Shown here: positions 1 through 5,929 of the stretch, piece by piece
Numbering within the stretch: the stretch's first letter is position 1
Layout: each line of letters opens with the position of its first letter
Source of the DNA: JABDAD01 sp964409695
GTDB lineage: Bacteria > Pseudomonadota > Alphaproteobacteria > Rickettsiales > Rickettsiaceae
Assembly (NCBI GenBank): GCA_964409695.1
Contig: CAYPDX010000042.1
Coordinates: 1-11,635 of the forward strand
Direction: 5' to 3'
DNA: 11,635 nt
Made by a program: the position numbers and the translations under genes
The notes under the pieces: model-generated
What the model saw: only the letters and a program-made list of their open reading frames with translations
Databases searched by the model: none
What the model was told of the DNA's origin: nothing

Positions 1-149
1 ATGATGCCATTTCTTACTTCTTTAAAATGCCTAATCCAACCTAAATTACTATAGAAGAAAAAAGACTGGATCCCGCATCAAGTGCGTGGTGACGCTGTTT
101 TTAGAGAATGGGATTATTACATGACGAATAGCAAGATTTTTAAATGTCA
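1..149. other. Non-coding flank downstream of comEC
   Basis: No gene is supported here. The plus strand has a 17-codon open frame at 1-54 ending in TAG, too short and without a recognisable sequence. On the minus strand an ATG at 10-8 could begin a gene that leaves the window, but only three codons are visible. Besides the repeat at 65-95 there is a short inverted repeat, ATGAC at 121-125 and GTCAT at 146-150, right after the comEC stop. It is weak and has no GC-rich stem, so it is not called a terminator. Confidence 0.4.
65..95. repeat. Decayed palindromic intergenic repeat, Rickettsia palindromic element-like
   Basis: The segment starts with ACTGGATCCCGC and continues TCAAG, TGCG, TGGTGACGC. 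Bases 74-77 (CGCA) pair with 83-86 (TGCG) around the loop TCAAG, and 72 pairs with 88 and 70 with 90. If base 87 were G and base 89 were A, bases 70-77 and 83-90 would form a perfect 8-bp stem. It therefore looks like a mutated copy of a perfect hairpin. From memory, ACTGGATCCCGC with a following hairpin and TGAC is the common core of palindromic repeats scattered in Rickettsia and relatives; that family assignment is recognition, not a search result. It lies downstream of comEC, outside any gene I can support. Confidence 0.5.
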
Positions 150-2096
150 TTACTTAAATAAAAATCTTTTGTCTTCATAAATCTCAAAGTTATACTTATC
201 TTTATCCAGAGAAATAGTAATAAGATTTGGTATATTCACAGTATTACCTTGAATCTCTATATTGTGATTTCTGAAATCGACTATAATATTTGCTTTTTCT
301 AAAAATAATTTTTTATAATTTAAATCAATTTTTTTAAATTCAGCCTTCTCTAGCCCATACCAATTTGCTACAAATTTCCTTGTAAATGGAGAGATTTTTT
401 CTCCATAAATTGTAAGTTTATTATTTTGGTGCAGAGCAATAAATTTTGCATCTTGGTTAATTAGTATATTTGGTAATTTTTCTGTCATATATAAAATAAT
501 GCTTAAACATATCCCTGCAAAGCCTAATAAGCGTATTTTGGATTTCCAAATAAGTAGCCAGAAGAAGCTGATCAGAAAAATCATTATAGAATAATTACTT
601 ATATGGCTCGTATATATTATAGCTTTTGGTAATTTAACTATAAAATTCGAAACCTCTCTTATTATATCTATTGATTCCCCAACTATCACAAAAAGGTAAT
701 TTGAAAAACTGCAGAAGCTAAATAATATTGCCAGAATTCCAATTGGCATCGTGATAAAGCTAACAACTGGGAGCGCAATTAAATTAGCAAGTATAGAGTA
801 ATTTGAATAGGTGTAAAAATGGTAAATTACAATTGGCGCTGTTGCGAGGCTTGCTACTACAGAAGAATATATGTTTGAAATAGTATATAATCTAAGCGAA
901 GCAACTATTCCTTTGCTACTGCCAAATATATTTTTATTTTTTATATAAAATTCATAAGCGGCTAAAAGTGAACTAACAGCAATAAAGGACAATTGAAAGC
1001 TTGGATGAATCGCATATTCAGGATTTAATGTGAGTATTAATATACAGGCTATAGAGAGGGATCTCATGGGATGTGGTTGTCTTGAGATAAGAAGAGACCA
1101 TATCACTATAGAAGTCATTATAAAAGCCCTCGTGGCAGCTATTTGGATACCTGTTAAAAGTAGATAGAAAAAACTTGCTACTAAAGAGATATAGGCTGAA
1201 ATTTTTTTGATATCATACCTAAAGGCTATATAATTCGAAAAATTCAAAAGAAATCTTGATGACATAAAAAATATCGCGGCAACTAATGATAAATGTAACC
1301 CAGAGACGCATAATATATGTGAGATTCCAGAAAAGCGCATATTTGTAAGTGTAGTCTGATCAATGCCTCCTGTTTCACCTAAGAACATAGCTGCAGCGAA
1401 ATTACCATTTTTAATTCCAAGTTTTTCAATTAGTAAGTGCTGTAGGTGTTTTCTCAAGTTTAGTAATTTAACAAGAAAAGTATTTTGAGCGTAAGAAATA
1501 ACCTCTGCTTCAGACATAGATTTTCCCACAGCACCTATTTGATTAAAATATGCAACAAGTTTAAAATCATATCCTCCAGGTACAATCTGTGATGGAGGAG
1601 GGGATAGATCGGCTTTTAAGCTTACTGAATCTCCAACCATAAGATGGTCTGCCTTGAATTTAGAAAAATTGATCCTGACTGCTTTAGGAGTTTGCTCTAT
1701 ACTTAGTTCTGATATTCTAACATTATCAATATTGACTTGCAATCCATAGGGCATCGGCCTAATTTTAGTAACTATTCCTTCAACATTTACTTCGTTCATT
1801 TTCTCCTTTATTGCTACTGGAGAAATAATATGTGCTTTTACAGATGATGCAAATATGCCAAGAAAAAATGCTAATGTAATATTTAGAAAAAATTTAGTTA
1901 TTATAGTTTTTGTATAAAAATCTGTATAGATTTTGGCAATTACTAGAGTAGTTACAAAAATTGTTACAATGATAATACTCGGTTCATCTTGAAGTGAAAA
2001 ATAATATAGAATACCGAATAGATATAATACAGAGTACCAGAGAGAGTAGTTTTCTCTCTCTTTTTCTAAGAAATATTTGATTTTATCTGTACTCAT
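150..2096 (-). CDS. comEC: ComEC/Rec2-family DNA-uptake channel protein
   Basis: This is an inner-membrane protein of 648 residues. In the known family, ComEC forms the channel that brings single-stranded DNA across the cytoplasmic membrane during natural transformation. Hydrophobic helices at about 20-58 and 65-90 precede a soluble OB-fold-like region at about 100-200. The polytopic Competence domain follows from about 230 to 535. Its hallmark stretch is at 256-272 (SGISHILCVSGLHLSLV), with PSFQLSF at 365-371, ATAPIVIYHF at 418-427 and ANLIALP at 437-443. The metallo-beta-lactamase domain of Bacillus-type ComEC is absent. Instead about 100 residues after the last helix resemble the short tail I recall from alphaproteobacterial ComEC. 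I chose the ATG at 2096 over an in-frame TTG at 2102 because GAGGA lies 6 bases before the ATG and almost touches the TTG. The family call is strong; active DNA uptake is not shown. Confidence 0.93.
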   Translation of the reverse strand: MSTDKIKYFLEKERENYSLWYSVLYLFGILYYFSLQDEPSIIIVTIFVTTLVIAKIYTDFYTKTIITKFFLNITLAFFLGIFASSVKAHIISPVAIKEKMNEVNVEGIVTKIRPMPYGLQVNIDNVRISELSIEQTPKAVRINFSKFKADHLMVGDSVSLKADLSPPPSQIVPGGYDFKLVAYFNQIGAVGKSMSEAEVISYAQNTFLVKLLNLRKHLQHLLIEKLGIKNGNFAAAMFLGETGGIDQTTLTNMRFSGISHILCVSGLHLSLVAAIFFMSSRFLLNFSNYIAFRYDIKKISAYISLVASFFYLLLTGIQIAATRAFIMTSIVIWSLLISRQPHPMRSLSIACILILTLNPEYAIHPSFQLSFIAVSSLLAAYEFYIKNKNIFGSSKGIVASLRLYTISNIYSSVVASLATAPIVIYHFYTYSNYSILANLIALPVVSFITMPIGILAILFSFCSFSNYLFVIVGESIDIIREVSNFIVKLPKAIIYTSHISNYSIMIFLISFFWLLIWKSKIRLLGFAGICLSIILYMTEKLPNILINQDAKFIALHQNNKLTIYGEKISPFTRKFVANWYGLEKAEFKKIDLNYKKLFLEKANIIVDFRNHNIEIQGNTVNIPNLITISLDKDKYNFEIYEDKRFLFK

Positions 2097-2102
2097 GTAC
2101 AA

Positions 2103-2107
2103 TCCTC
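2103..2107 (-). promoter_or_regulatory. Ribosome binding site that fixes the comEC start
   Basis: On the minus strand GAGGA is followed by 6 bases and then ATG at 2096. The alternative TTG at 2102 would have a single base of spacing, which is not usable. The ATG is therefore the start. Confidence 0.75.
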
Positions 2108-2126
2108 AAGCTTTTATAGAATAAAT

Positions 2127-2156
2127 ATCATATTTTTAAGTAATGTTAATTGACAT
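2127..2156 (-). promoter_or_regulatory. Possible comEC promoter
   Basis: The minus strand reads TATGAT at 2132-2127 (five of six matches to the -10 consensus). ATGTCA lies at 2156-2151 (four of six matches to the -35 consensus), with an 18-base spacer. Initiation near 2120 would give a leader of about 24 bases that includes the Shine-Dalgarno sequence. The region is so AT-rich that other pairings exist, so this is tentative. The -35 hexamer overlaps that of the opposing rpsU promoter. Confidence 0.3.
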
Positions 2157-2178
2157 TTTTTTATTTTTTTGCTAAAAC
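2150..2178 (+). promoter_or_regulatory. rpsU promoter, sigma-70 type
   Basis: A consensus TTGACA at 2150-2155 is followed after exactly 17 bases by TAAAAC at 2173-2178. TGC immediately precedes the latter, making an extended -10 (TGn). Initiation would fall near 2185, leaving a short leader that contains the strong ribosome binding site of rpsU. The -35 overlaps a near-perfect 16-bp palindrome at 2142-2157. Confidence 0.6.
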
Positions 2179-2195
2179 GATTTTAACTTGTACCT

Positions 2196-2204
2196 AAAGG
2201 AGGT
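2196..2204 (+). promoter_or_regulatory. Near-perfect Shine-Dalgarno of rpsU
   Basis: AAAGGAGGT pairs with nine consecutive bases of the usual 16S rRNA 3' end (ACCTCCTTT). It sits 9 bases before the GTG start at 2214. It is by far the strongest ribosome binding site in the window, where other genes have short or no such motif. It fits a highly expressed ribosomal protein and compensates for the GTG start. Confidence 0.8.
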
Positions 2205-2213
2205 AAGTAAGAA

Positions 2214-2414
2214 GTGATCCAAGTTACAGTACATGCCGGAAATGGCGAACAGGCCATTAGGAATTTAAAACGTAAAATGCAAAGAGAGTTGATTTTCAGA
2301 TCAATGAAAATGTCTCGATTTTATGAACCGCCATCCGTAAAGAAGGTGCGTAAAGAAGAAGAGTCTGAGCGAAGACGTCGAAAGATGCAACGCAAAAGAT
2401 CTCAAGAATCATAA
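2214..2414 (+). CDS. rpsU: 30S ribosomal protein S21
   Basis: This 66-residue basic protein of the small ribosomal subunit is, in the known family, involved in placing mRNA during initiation. The N-terminus MIQVTVHAGNGEQAIRNLKR matches the family start. The central FRSMKMSRFYEPPSVKKVRK carries the typical R-x-Y-E-P-S pattern. The end is a run of Arg and Lys (ERRRRKMQRKR). The length is usual. The start is GTG at 2214, set by the strong Shine-Dalgarno 9 bases upstream; no other start gives the family N-terminus. It is transcribed alone, with its own promoter upstream and an intrinsic terminator directly after the stop, divergent from comEC. Confidence 0.97.
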   Translation: MIQVTVHAGNGEQAIRNLKRKMQRELIFRSMKMSRFYEPPSVKKVRKEEESERRRRKMQRKRSQES

Positions 2415-2421
2415 CAGATAG

Positions 2422-2449
2422 AAAACCCGCCTTCCGGCGGGTTTTTTTT
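2422..2449 (+). terminator. Intrinsic terminator of rpsU
   Basis: CCCGCC at 2426-2431, the loop TTCC at 2432-2435 and GGCGGG at 2436-2441 form a perfect 6-bp GC stem. AAAA before it can pair with the first bases of an eight-T tract at 2442-2449. It starts 8 bases after the rpsU stop. It is the only clear rho-independent terminator in the window and stands out against the AT-rich background. Confidence 0.95.
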
Positions 2450-2481
2450 ATTCAATTTAGGGTTTAGAAACAGAGGGAAAA

Positions 2482-3393
2482 ATGTCGAAAGCAGTTACTG
2501 CATGTGTGAAGGATTTTGGTTTTAGTGCGTGGGGGCGATTAAATCAGTGTAATAGAGATGGTATAAATTTAGCTCATTATGCAGCATCAATTGATTGCGT
2601 TGAGATGCTTGAATTTTTGAAGAATTTACATTTTGATTTTTATGCTAGAACATCACATGGCTTAACTCCTATGGATATTGCTGCTGAAAAATTTCATATT
2701 CGTTCACTTGCCGAAATGAAATATTTAGGCATAGATATTGAGCACAAGGATGAAGATAATTTATCCGCAGTTGTAGCATTATTTTCTTCTGTTAATGGAG
2801 AACCAGATGAATTATTAAGATTTCTAGAAGAGCTAATTATATTTAAAATAATAGATAAATCCCATCCTGATTATTTAAATTGGGCAGCGCATAGTGGAAA
2901 AATAGGAGTTTATAAAATGTTTGAAAAAGCTGGATTTGTTTTTGATAAAGATGATGAAGGTAATTATCCTATTCACAATGTTGTAATTGGTCATAAATCA
3001 CAATTACTAAAAGAATTATGTAAAACACCTGAATCTCTTAGGAAAATGCTTTCTTATAAAGATCTTGCTGGAAATGACGCTTTTATGATGGCGATTTTAA
3101 CAAAGAAGAAAGAAATTTGTGATGAGTTTTTAAAATTCTCATTCGATGAAGCTTATGTTCAAAATGTTTTGACACAGGTTCCTGAAAATTATGAATATAA
3201 TTACTTCAGGGGAAAATTAGAATCATATATTACAGATAATTTTTCTCATAATTCAGAAATTGTATCTAAGTTACGTGCTATTTGTAGTTCTGAGAGTGTA
3301 AGTTTGCATGAAAGCCATGATGCTCCAGAAGTTCCTGTAGATGAAGTTCCTTTATGTGGAGAGAGTGACACAGACCTTGCTGCTCTATTTTAA
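2482..3393 (+). CDS. Ankyrin-repeat protein of unknown function
   Basis: This 303-residue protein has no signal peptide and no membrane helix. Ankyrin-like units are visible at about 24-56 (GINLAHYAA...VEMLEFL), 57-90 (GLTPMDIAAEKFH), 129-158 (YLNWAAHSGKIGVYKMF), 159-192 (GNYPIHNVVIGH) and 193-221 (GNDAFMMAIL). A divergent linker covers 91-128. The last 35 residues are acidic, low-complexity and probably disordered, ending DTDLAALF. Ankyrin repeats bind proteins, and in Rickettsiales such genes often encode host-directed effectors; secretion of this one is inference only. Start: ATG with GAGGGA a few bases upstream. The gene follows the rpsU terminator by 32 bases with no clear promoter and ends 3 bases from the convergent msbA gene. 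The fold call is fairly secure; the function is unknown. Confidence 0.88.
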   Translation: MSKAVTACVKDFGFSAWGRLNQCNRDGINLAHYAASIDCVEMLEFLKNLHFDFYARTSHGLTPMDIAAEKFHIRSLAEMKYLGIDIEHKDEDNLSAVVALFSSVNGEPDELLRFLEELIIFKIIDKSHPDYLNWAAHSGKIGVYKMFEKAGFVFDKDDEGNYPIHNVVIGHKSQLLKELCKTPESLRKMLSYKDLAGNDAFMMAILTKKKEICDEFLKFSFDEAYVQNVLTQVPENYEYNYFRGKLESYITDNFSHNSEIVSKLRAICSSESVSLHESHDAPEVPVDEVPLCGESDTDLAALF

Positions 3394-3396
3394 GAA

Positions 3397-5151
3397 TTAA
3401 TTACTAGTTTGTTTATTGTATAATTTTGTATATTCACCATTTTCTGCAAGTAGAGTTTCGTGAGTGCCTTGTTCAACTATATGCCCATGTTTTACGACAT
3501 AGATATGGTCTACATGTTCAATAGTATTTAGCCTATGGGTAATTATAATAGTAGTTCTATTGCTACATAGAGTCTCTAGAGCATCTTTAATTTCACGTTC
3601 TGTAACAGGATCTAAGCTACTTGTAGCCTCGTCTAAAATAAGAATAGGTGCATTCTTTAGGAATGCTCTGGCTATTGCTATTCTCTGCCTTTGTCCACCT
3701 GAGAGAGTTCTACCTTTTGGGCCAATTACACTATTATAATTTCCATCTATTTGCATGATGAATTCATGTGCTGAAGCTTTTTTTGCTGCTTCTATAATCT
3801 CTTGTCTGCTACATCCAGGCATATTATATGCGATATTTTCTGCTATAGAGGCATCAAATAGTAATGTATCTTGTGTTACAAGAGAGATTTGTGATCTAAG
3901 AGATGCTAATTTAACTGTCTTTATATTTTTACCTTTTATAAGTACTTCTCCTTTCGATGGATCGTAGAATCTTAAGAGTAAGTTTGCTATAGATGTTTTA
4001 CCTCCTCCTGATTTACCTACAATAGCGATCGTAGAATTTGGAGAGATTTTTAGAGATAAATTATCTAAGGCCTTCTTCTCCCCATATATTAATGTTATGT
4101 TTTTAAGTTCAATTTCAGCATTTCTACATTCAATGCTACTTGCGGAAGCATTCTCGGTGATTGTAGCCTTTTGATCTAATACAGTAAATAATCTATTTGA
4201 TGCAGCAAGCCCTTCTTGCAAATTCACATTGAAAGATACGATGCTTTTATATGGTCTGTAAGCTGATACAAAAGCAGTAATAAATGCAAGTAAGGCGCCA
4301 GGAGTTGTTTGGCCTTCAGTGGCCATATATCCTCCATACATAATTATAGCAGCAATAGCAGTGCCACTAAGGATTTCCATAATAGGAGATGTCAGAGCAT
4401 CATATTTTGCAGTAGATTTATATAATTCGTAAATATGTTCAATAAAATGTTTAGCTCGTTTGGATTCAAAAGCTTCTGCTTGGTATGATTTGACTATCTT
4501 GATTGATTCAAAAGTTTCATCAAGTTTTGCTGTGTAATTCCCAAGTTCTTCCTGTGCTGAATATGATAGTTTTCTAATTCTTCTGCCATTTTTTTGTATT
4601 GGATATATTGCAAGTGGAAAGACAAAAAATATAATACAGGAGAGGGTAGGTTCTAATTGAAACATTAATATTATTAATAAGAAAACTGTAAGAAAATGTT
4701 TTACAAATCCAACAAGAGCATTTGAAACGGCACCCCTCATAAGAGAAATATCATTAGTGAACCTTGAAATTAATCTTGCTGCCGATTGTGAATAAATAAA
4801 TTCAATATCTGATTTTAGTAGATGTTCATATAAAGCTATTTGTAAGTCACTAAGTATTCTCTGGCCTACAGATCTTATGAGGAAATTTTGGAAATATTCA
4901 GCTACACCTTTAACTGAAGATATGCCAAGCATAATCATTGGAAGGAAAAATAATAGACTTTTGTCTTTGTTAAGAAAAATCTTGTCTATGGTTGGTTCTA
5001 CCATTTTAACTATACAAGCTGAGCAGATAGCAACTATTATCATGAAAAAAGCTGCTAGAATAAGTTTGTTTTTATAAGGTTTTACATAGTTAGTGAGAAG
5101 TCTTTTTAGAATTTCTCTGTCTGTGCTATGAGTTACTATTATATTCTTCAT
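3397..5151 (-). CDS. msbA: MsbA-like ABC exporter, fused transmembrane and ATPase domains
   Basis: This 584-residue half-transporter would act as a homodimer in the inner membrane. MsbA flips lipid A core; related exporters move other lipids or peptides. The transmembrane domain spans about 1-320, with helices near 28-50, 65-85, 148-165, 168-186, 258-276 and 283-305. The nucleotide-binding domain has Walker A GKSGGGKT at 379-386, Q-loop Q427, signature LSGGQ at 483-487, Walker B ILILDE at 503-508, D-loop SSLD at 511-514 and switch His 539. All catalytic motifs are intact and the length is usual. It is the last gene of the grxC-glyQ-glyS-nadK-msbA operon; its ATG comes one base after the nadK stop, so translation is probably coupled. 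Substrate is uncertain, because several Rickettsiales lack lipopolysaccharide. The ABC exporter call is certain; the MsbA assignment is likely. Confidence 0.9.
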   Translation of the reverse strand: MKNIIVTHSTDREILKRLLTNYVKPYKNKLILAAFFMIIVAICSACIVKMVEPTIDKIFLNKDKSLLFFLPMIMLGISSVKGVAEYFQNFLIRSVGQRILSDLQIALYEHLLKSDIEFIYSQSAARLISRFTNDISLMRGAVSNALVGFVKHFLTVFLLIILMFQLEPTLSCIIFFVFPLAIYPIQKNGRRIRKLSYSAQEELGNYTAKLDETFESIKIVKSYQAEAFESKRAKHFIEHIYELYKSTAKYDALTSPIMEILSGTAIAAIIMYGGYMATEGQTTPGALLAFITAFVSAYRPYKSIVSFNVNLQEGLAASNRLFTVLDQKATITENASASSIECRNAEIELKNITLIYGEKKALDNLSLKISPNSTIAIVGKSGGGKTSIANLLLRFYDPSKGEVLIKGKNIKTVKLASLRSQISLVTQDTLLFDASIAENIAYNMPGCSRQEIIEAAKKASAHEFIMQIDGNYNSVIGPKGRTLSGGQRQRIAIARAFLKNAPILILDEATSSLDPVTEREIKDALETLCSNRTTIIITHRLNTIEHVDHIYVVKHGHIVEQGTHETLLAENGEYTKLYNKQTSN

Positions 5152-5152
5152 T

Positions 5153-5929
5153 TTAAACCATGAATTGTTCTTTGATCATCCTGTCGTTTAGAGCAGGACT
5201 CTTACTGAATAGTAATTTGGCAGAAATTTTACTTTGCTGTTTGATTGTAAGATTTAAAACATTTTTTAGCTCGTTAAAATCAGCCACTGCGTTCACTGGT
5301 CTTTTCTCGTGCTCTAATATTTCAAGCTCTATAATTGTAGATTCCGGTAGAATTGCGCCATGCCATCTTCTTGGCCTAAAAGGACATACTGGGGTAATGC
5401 AGATAACCTTAGCCTCAAGAGGCACTATTCTTCCGCCAGCTGAAAAATTATATGCACTGCTTCCCGCTGGAGTTGATACAATAAGACCATCTGAAATTAA
5501 TTCATCCATCTGTCTGATATTATTGATGTTTATTGAAATCTTTGATGCTTGATTAGTTGACCTATAAATTGAAACTTCATTGAAAGCTATTTTTGTATTT
5601 GTGTTACCATGAGCATCGAGCGATATCATCTCAAGAGGATGAAGTATTACTGTTTCGGTGTCTTCTATATTAGATAGAAATTCATTTGTTGCTGATTCAT
5701 TCATTAAAAAACCCACACTTCCAGCATTCAAACCTATAAATGGTATATTTAAATGATGGTATTGATGAAGAGCGTGTAACATTTCACCGTCTCCACCTAT
5801 AACTATAAGAGCGTCGGGTTTTTCTGATAAATTTTCAATTTGGACAATAGTTTTTACTTTTTTATAAAGCTCCAGAGATTTTGGAGTATTCGAATAAGTA
5901 ATAGCGAATTTCTTATTATTGGAGCTCAT
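5153..5929 (-). CDS. nadK: NAD kinase
   Basis: This cytoplasmic enzyme of 258 residues phosphorylates NAD to NADP using ATP or polyphosphate, the only route to NADP in bacteria. The GGDG motif lies at 45-48 (VIGGDGEMLHAL), followed by GLNAGSVGFL at 66-75, NE at 117-118 and the Gly-rich DGLIVSTPAGSSAY at 147-160. CPFRPRRWHGAILPES at 182-197 is a form I recognise from alphaproteobacterial NadK. The length fits the short rickettsial type. I start it at the ATG at 5929, not the in-frame TTG at 5932. No good Shine-Dalgarno is present, but the start lies 14 bases inside the end of glyS, so translational coupling is likely. It is followed by msbA after one base. Confidence 0.95.
   Translation of the reverse strand: MSSNNKKFAITYSNTPKSLELYKKVKTIVQIENLSEKPDALIVIGGDGEMLHALHQYHHLNIPFIGLNAGSVGFLMNESATNEFLSNIEDTETVILHPLEMISLDAHGNTNTKIAFNEVSIYRSTNQASKISININNIRQMDELISDGLIVSTPAGSSAYNFSAGGRIVPLEAKVICITPVCPFRPRRWHGAILPESTIIELEILEHEKRPVNAVADFNELKNVLNLTIKQQSKISAKLLFSKSPALNDRMIKEQFMV

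Noticed and set aside
1..54. Short open frame on the plus strand ending in TAG
   Set aside because: It has 17 codons starting at the window edge, no recognisable sequence and no upstream context; it could equally be intergenic.
66..95. The hairpin at 70-90 followed by T-rich minus-strand sequence as a comEC terminator
   Set aside because: The stem is broken by two non-Watson-Crick positions and the T tract begins several bases after the stem; a repeat relic explains it better.
121..150. Inverted repeat ATGAC/GTCAT as a comEC terminator
   Set aside because: The arms are only 5 bases, the loop is 20 bases, there is no GC-rich stem and no T tract follows on the minus strand.
3755..3967. 70-codon open frame on the plus strand
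   Set aside because: It is antisense to the ATPase domain of the ABC exporter and is explained by that gene's codon use.
4877..5077. 66-codon open frame on the plus strand
   Set aside because: It is antisense to the membrane domain of the exporter, with no ribosome binding site or family signature.
5160..5552. 130-codon open frame on the plus strand
   Set aside because: It lies entirely antisense to nadK, whose GGDG and Gly-rich motifs are conserved; the antisense product has no family resemblance.
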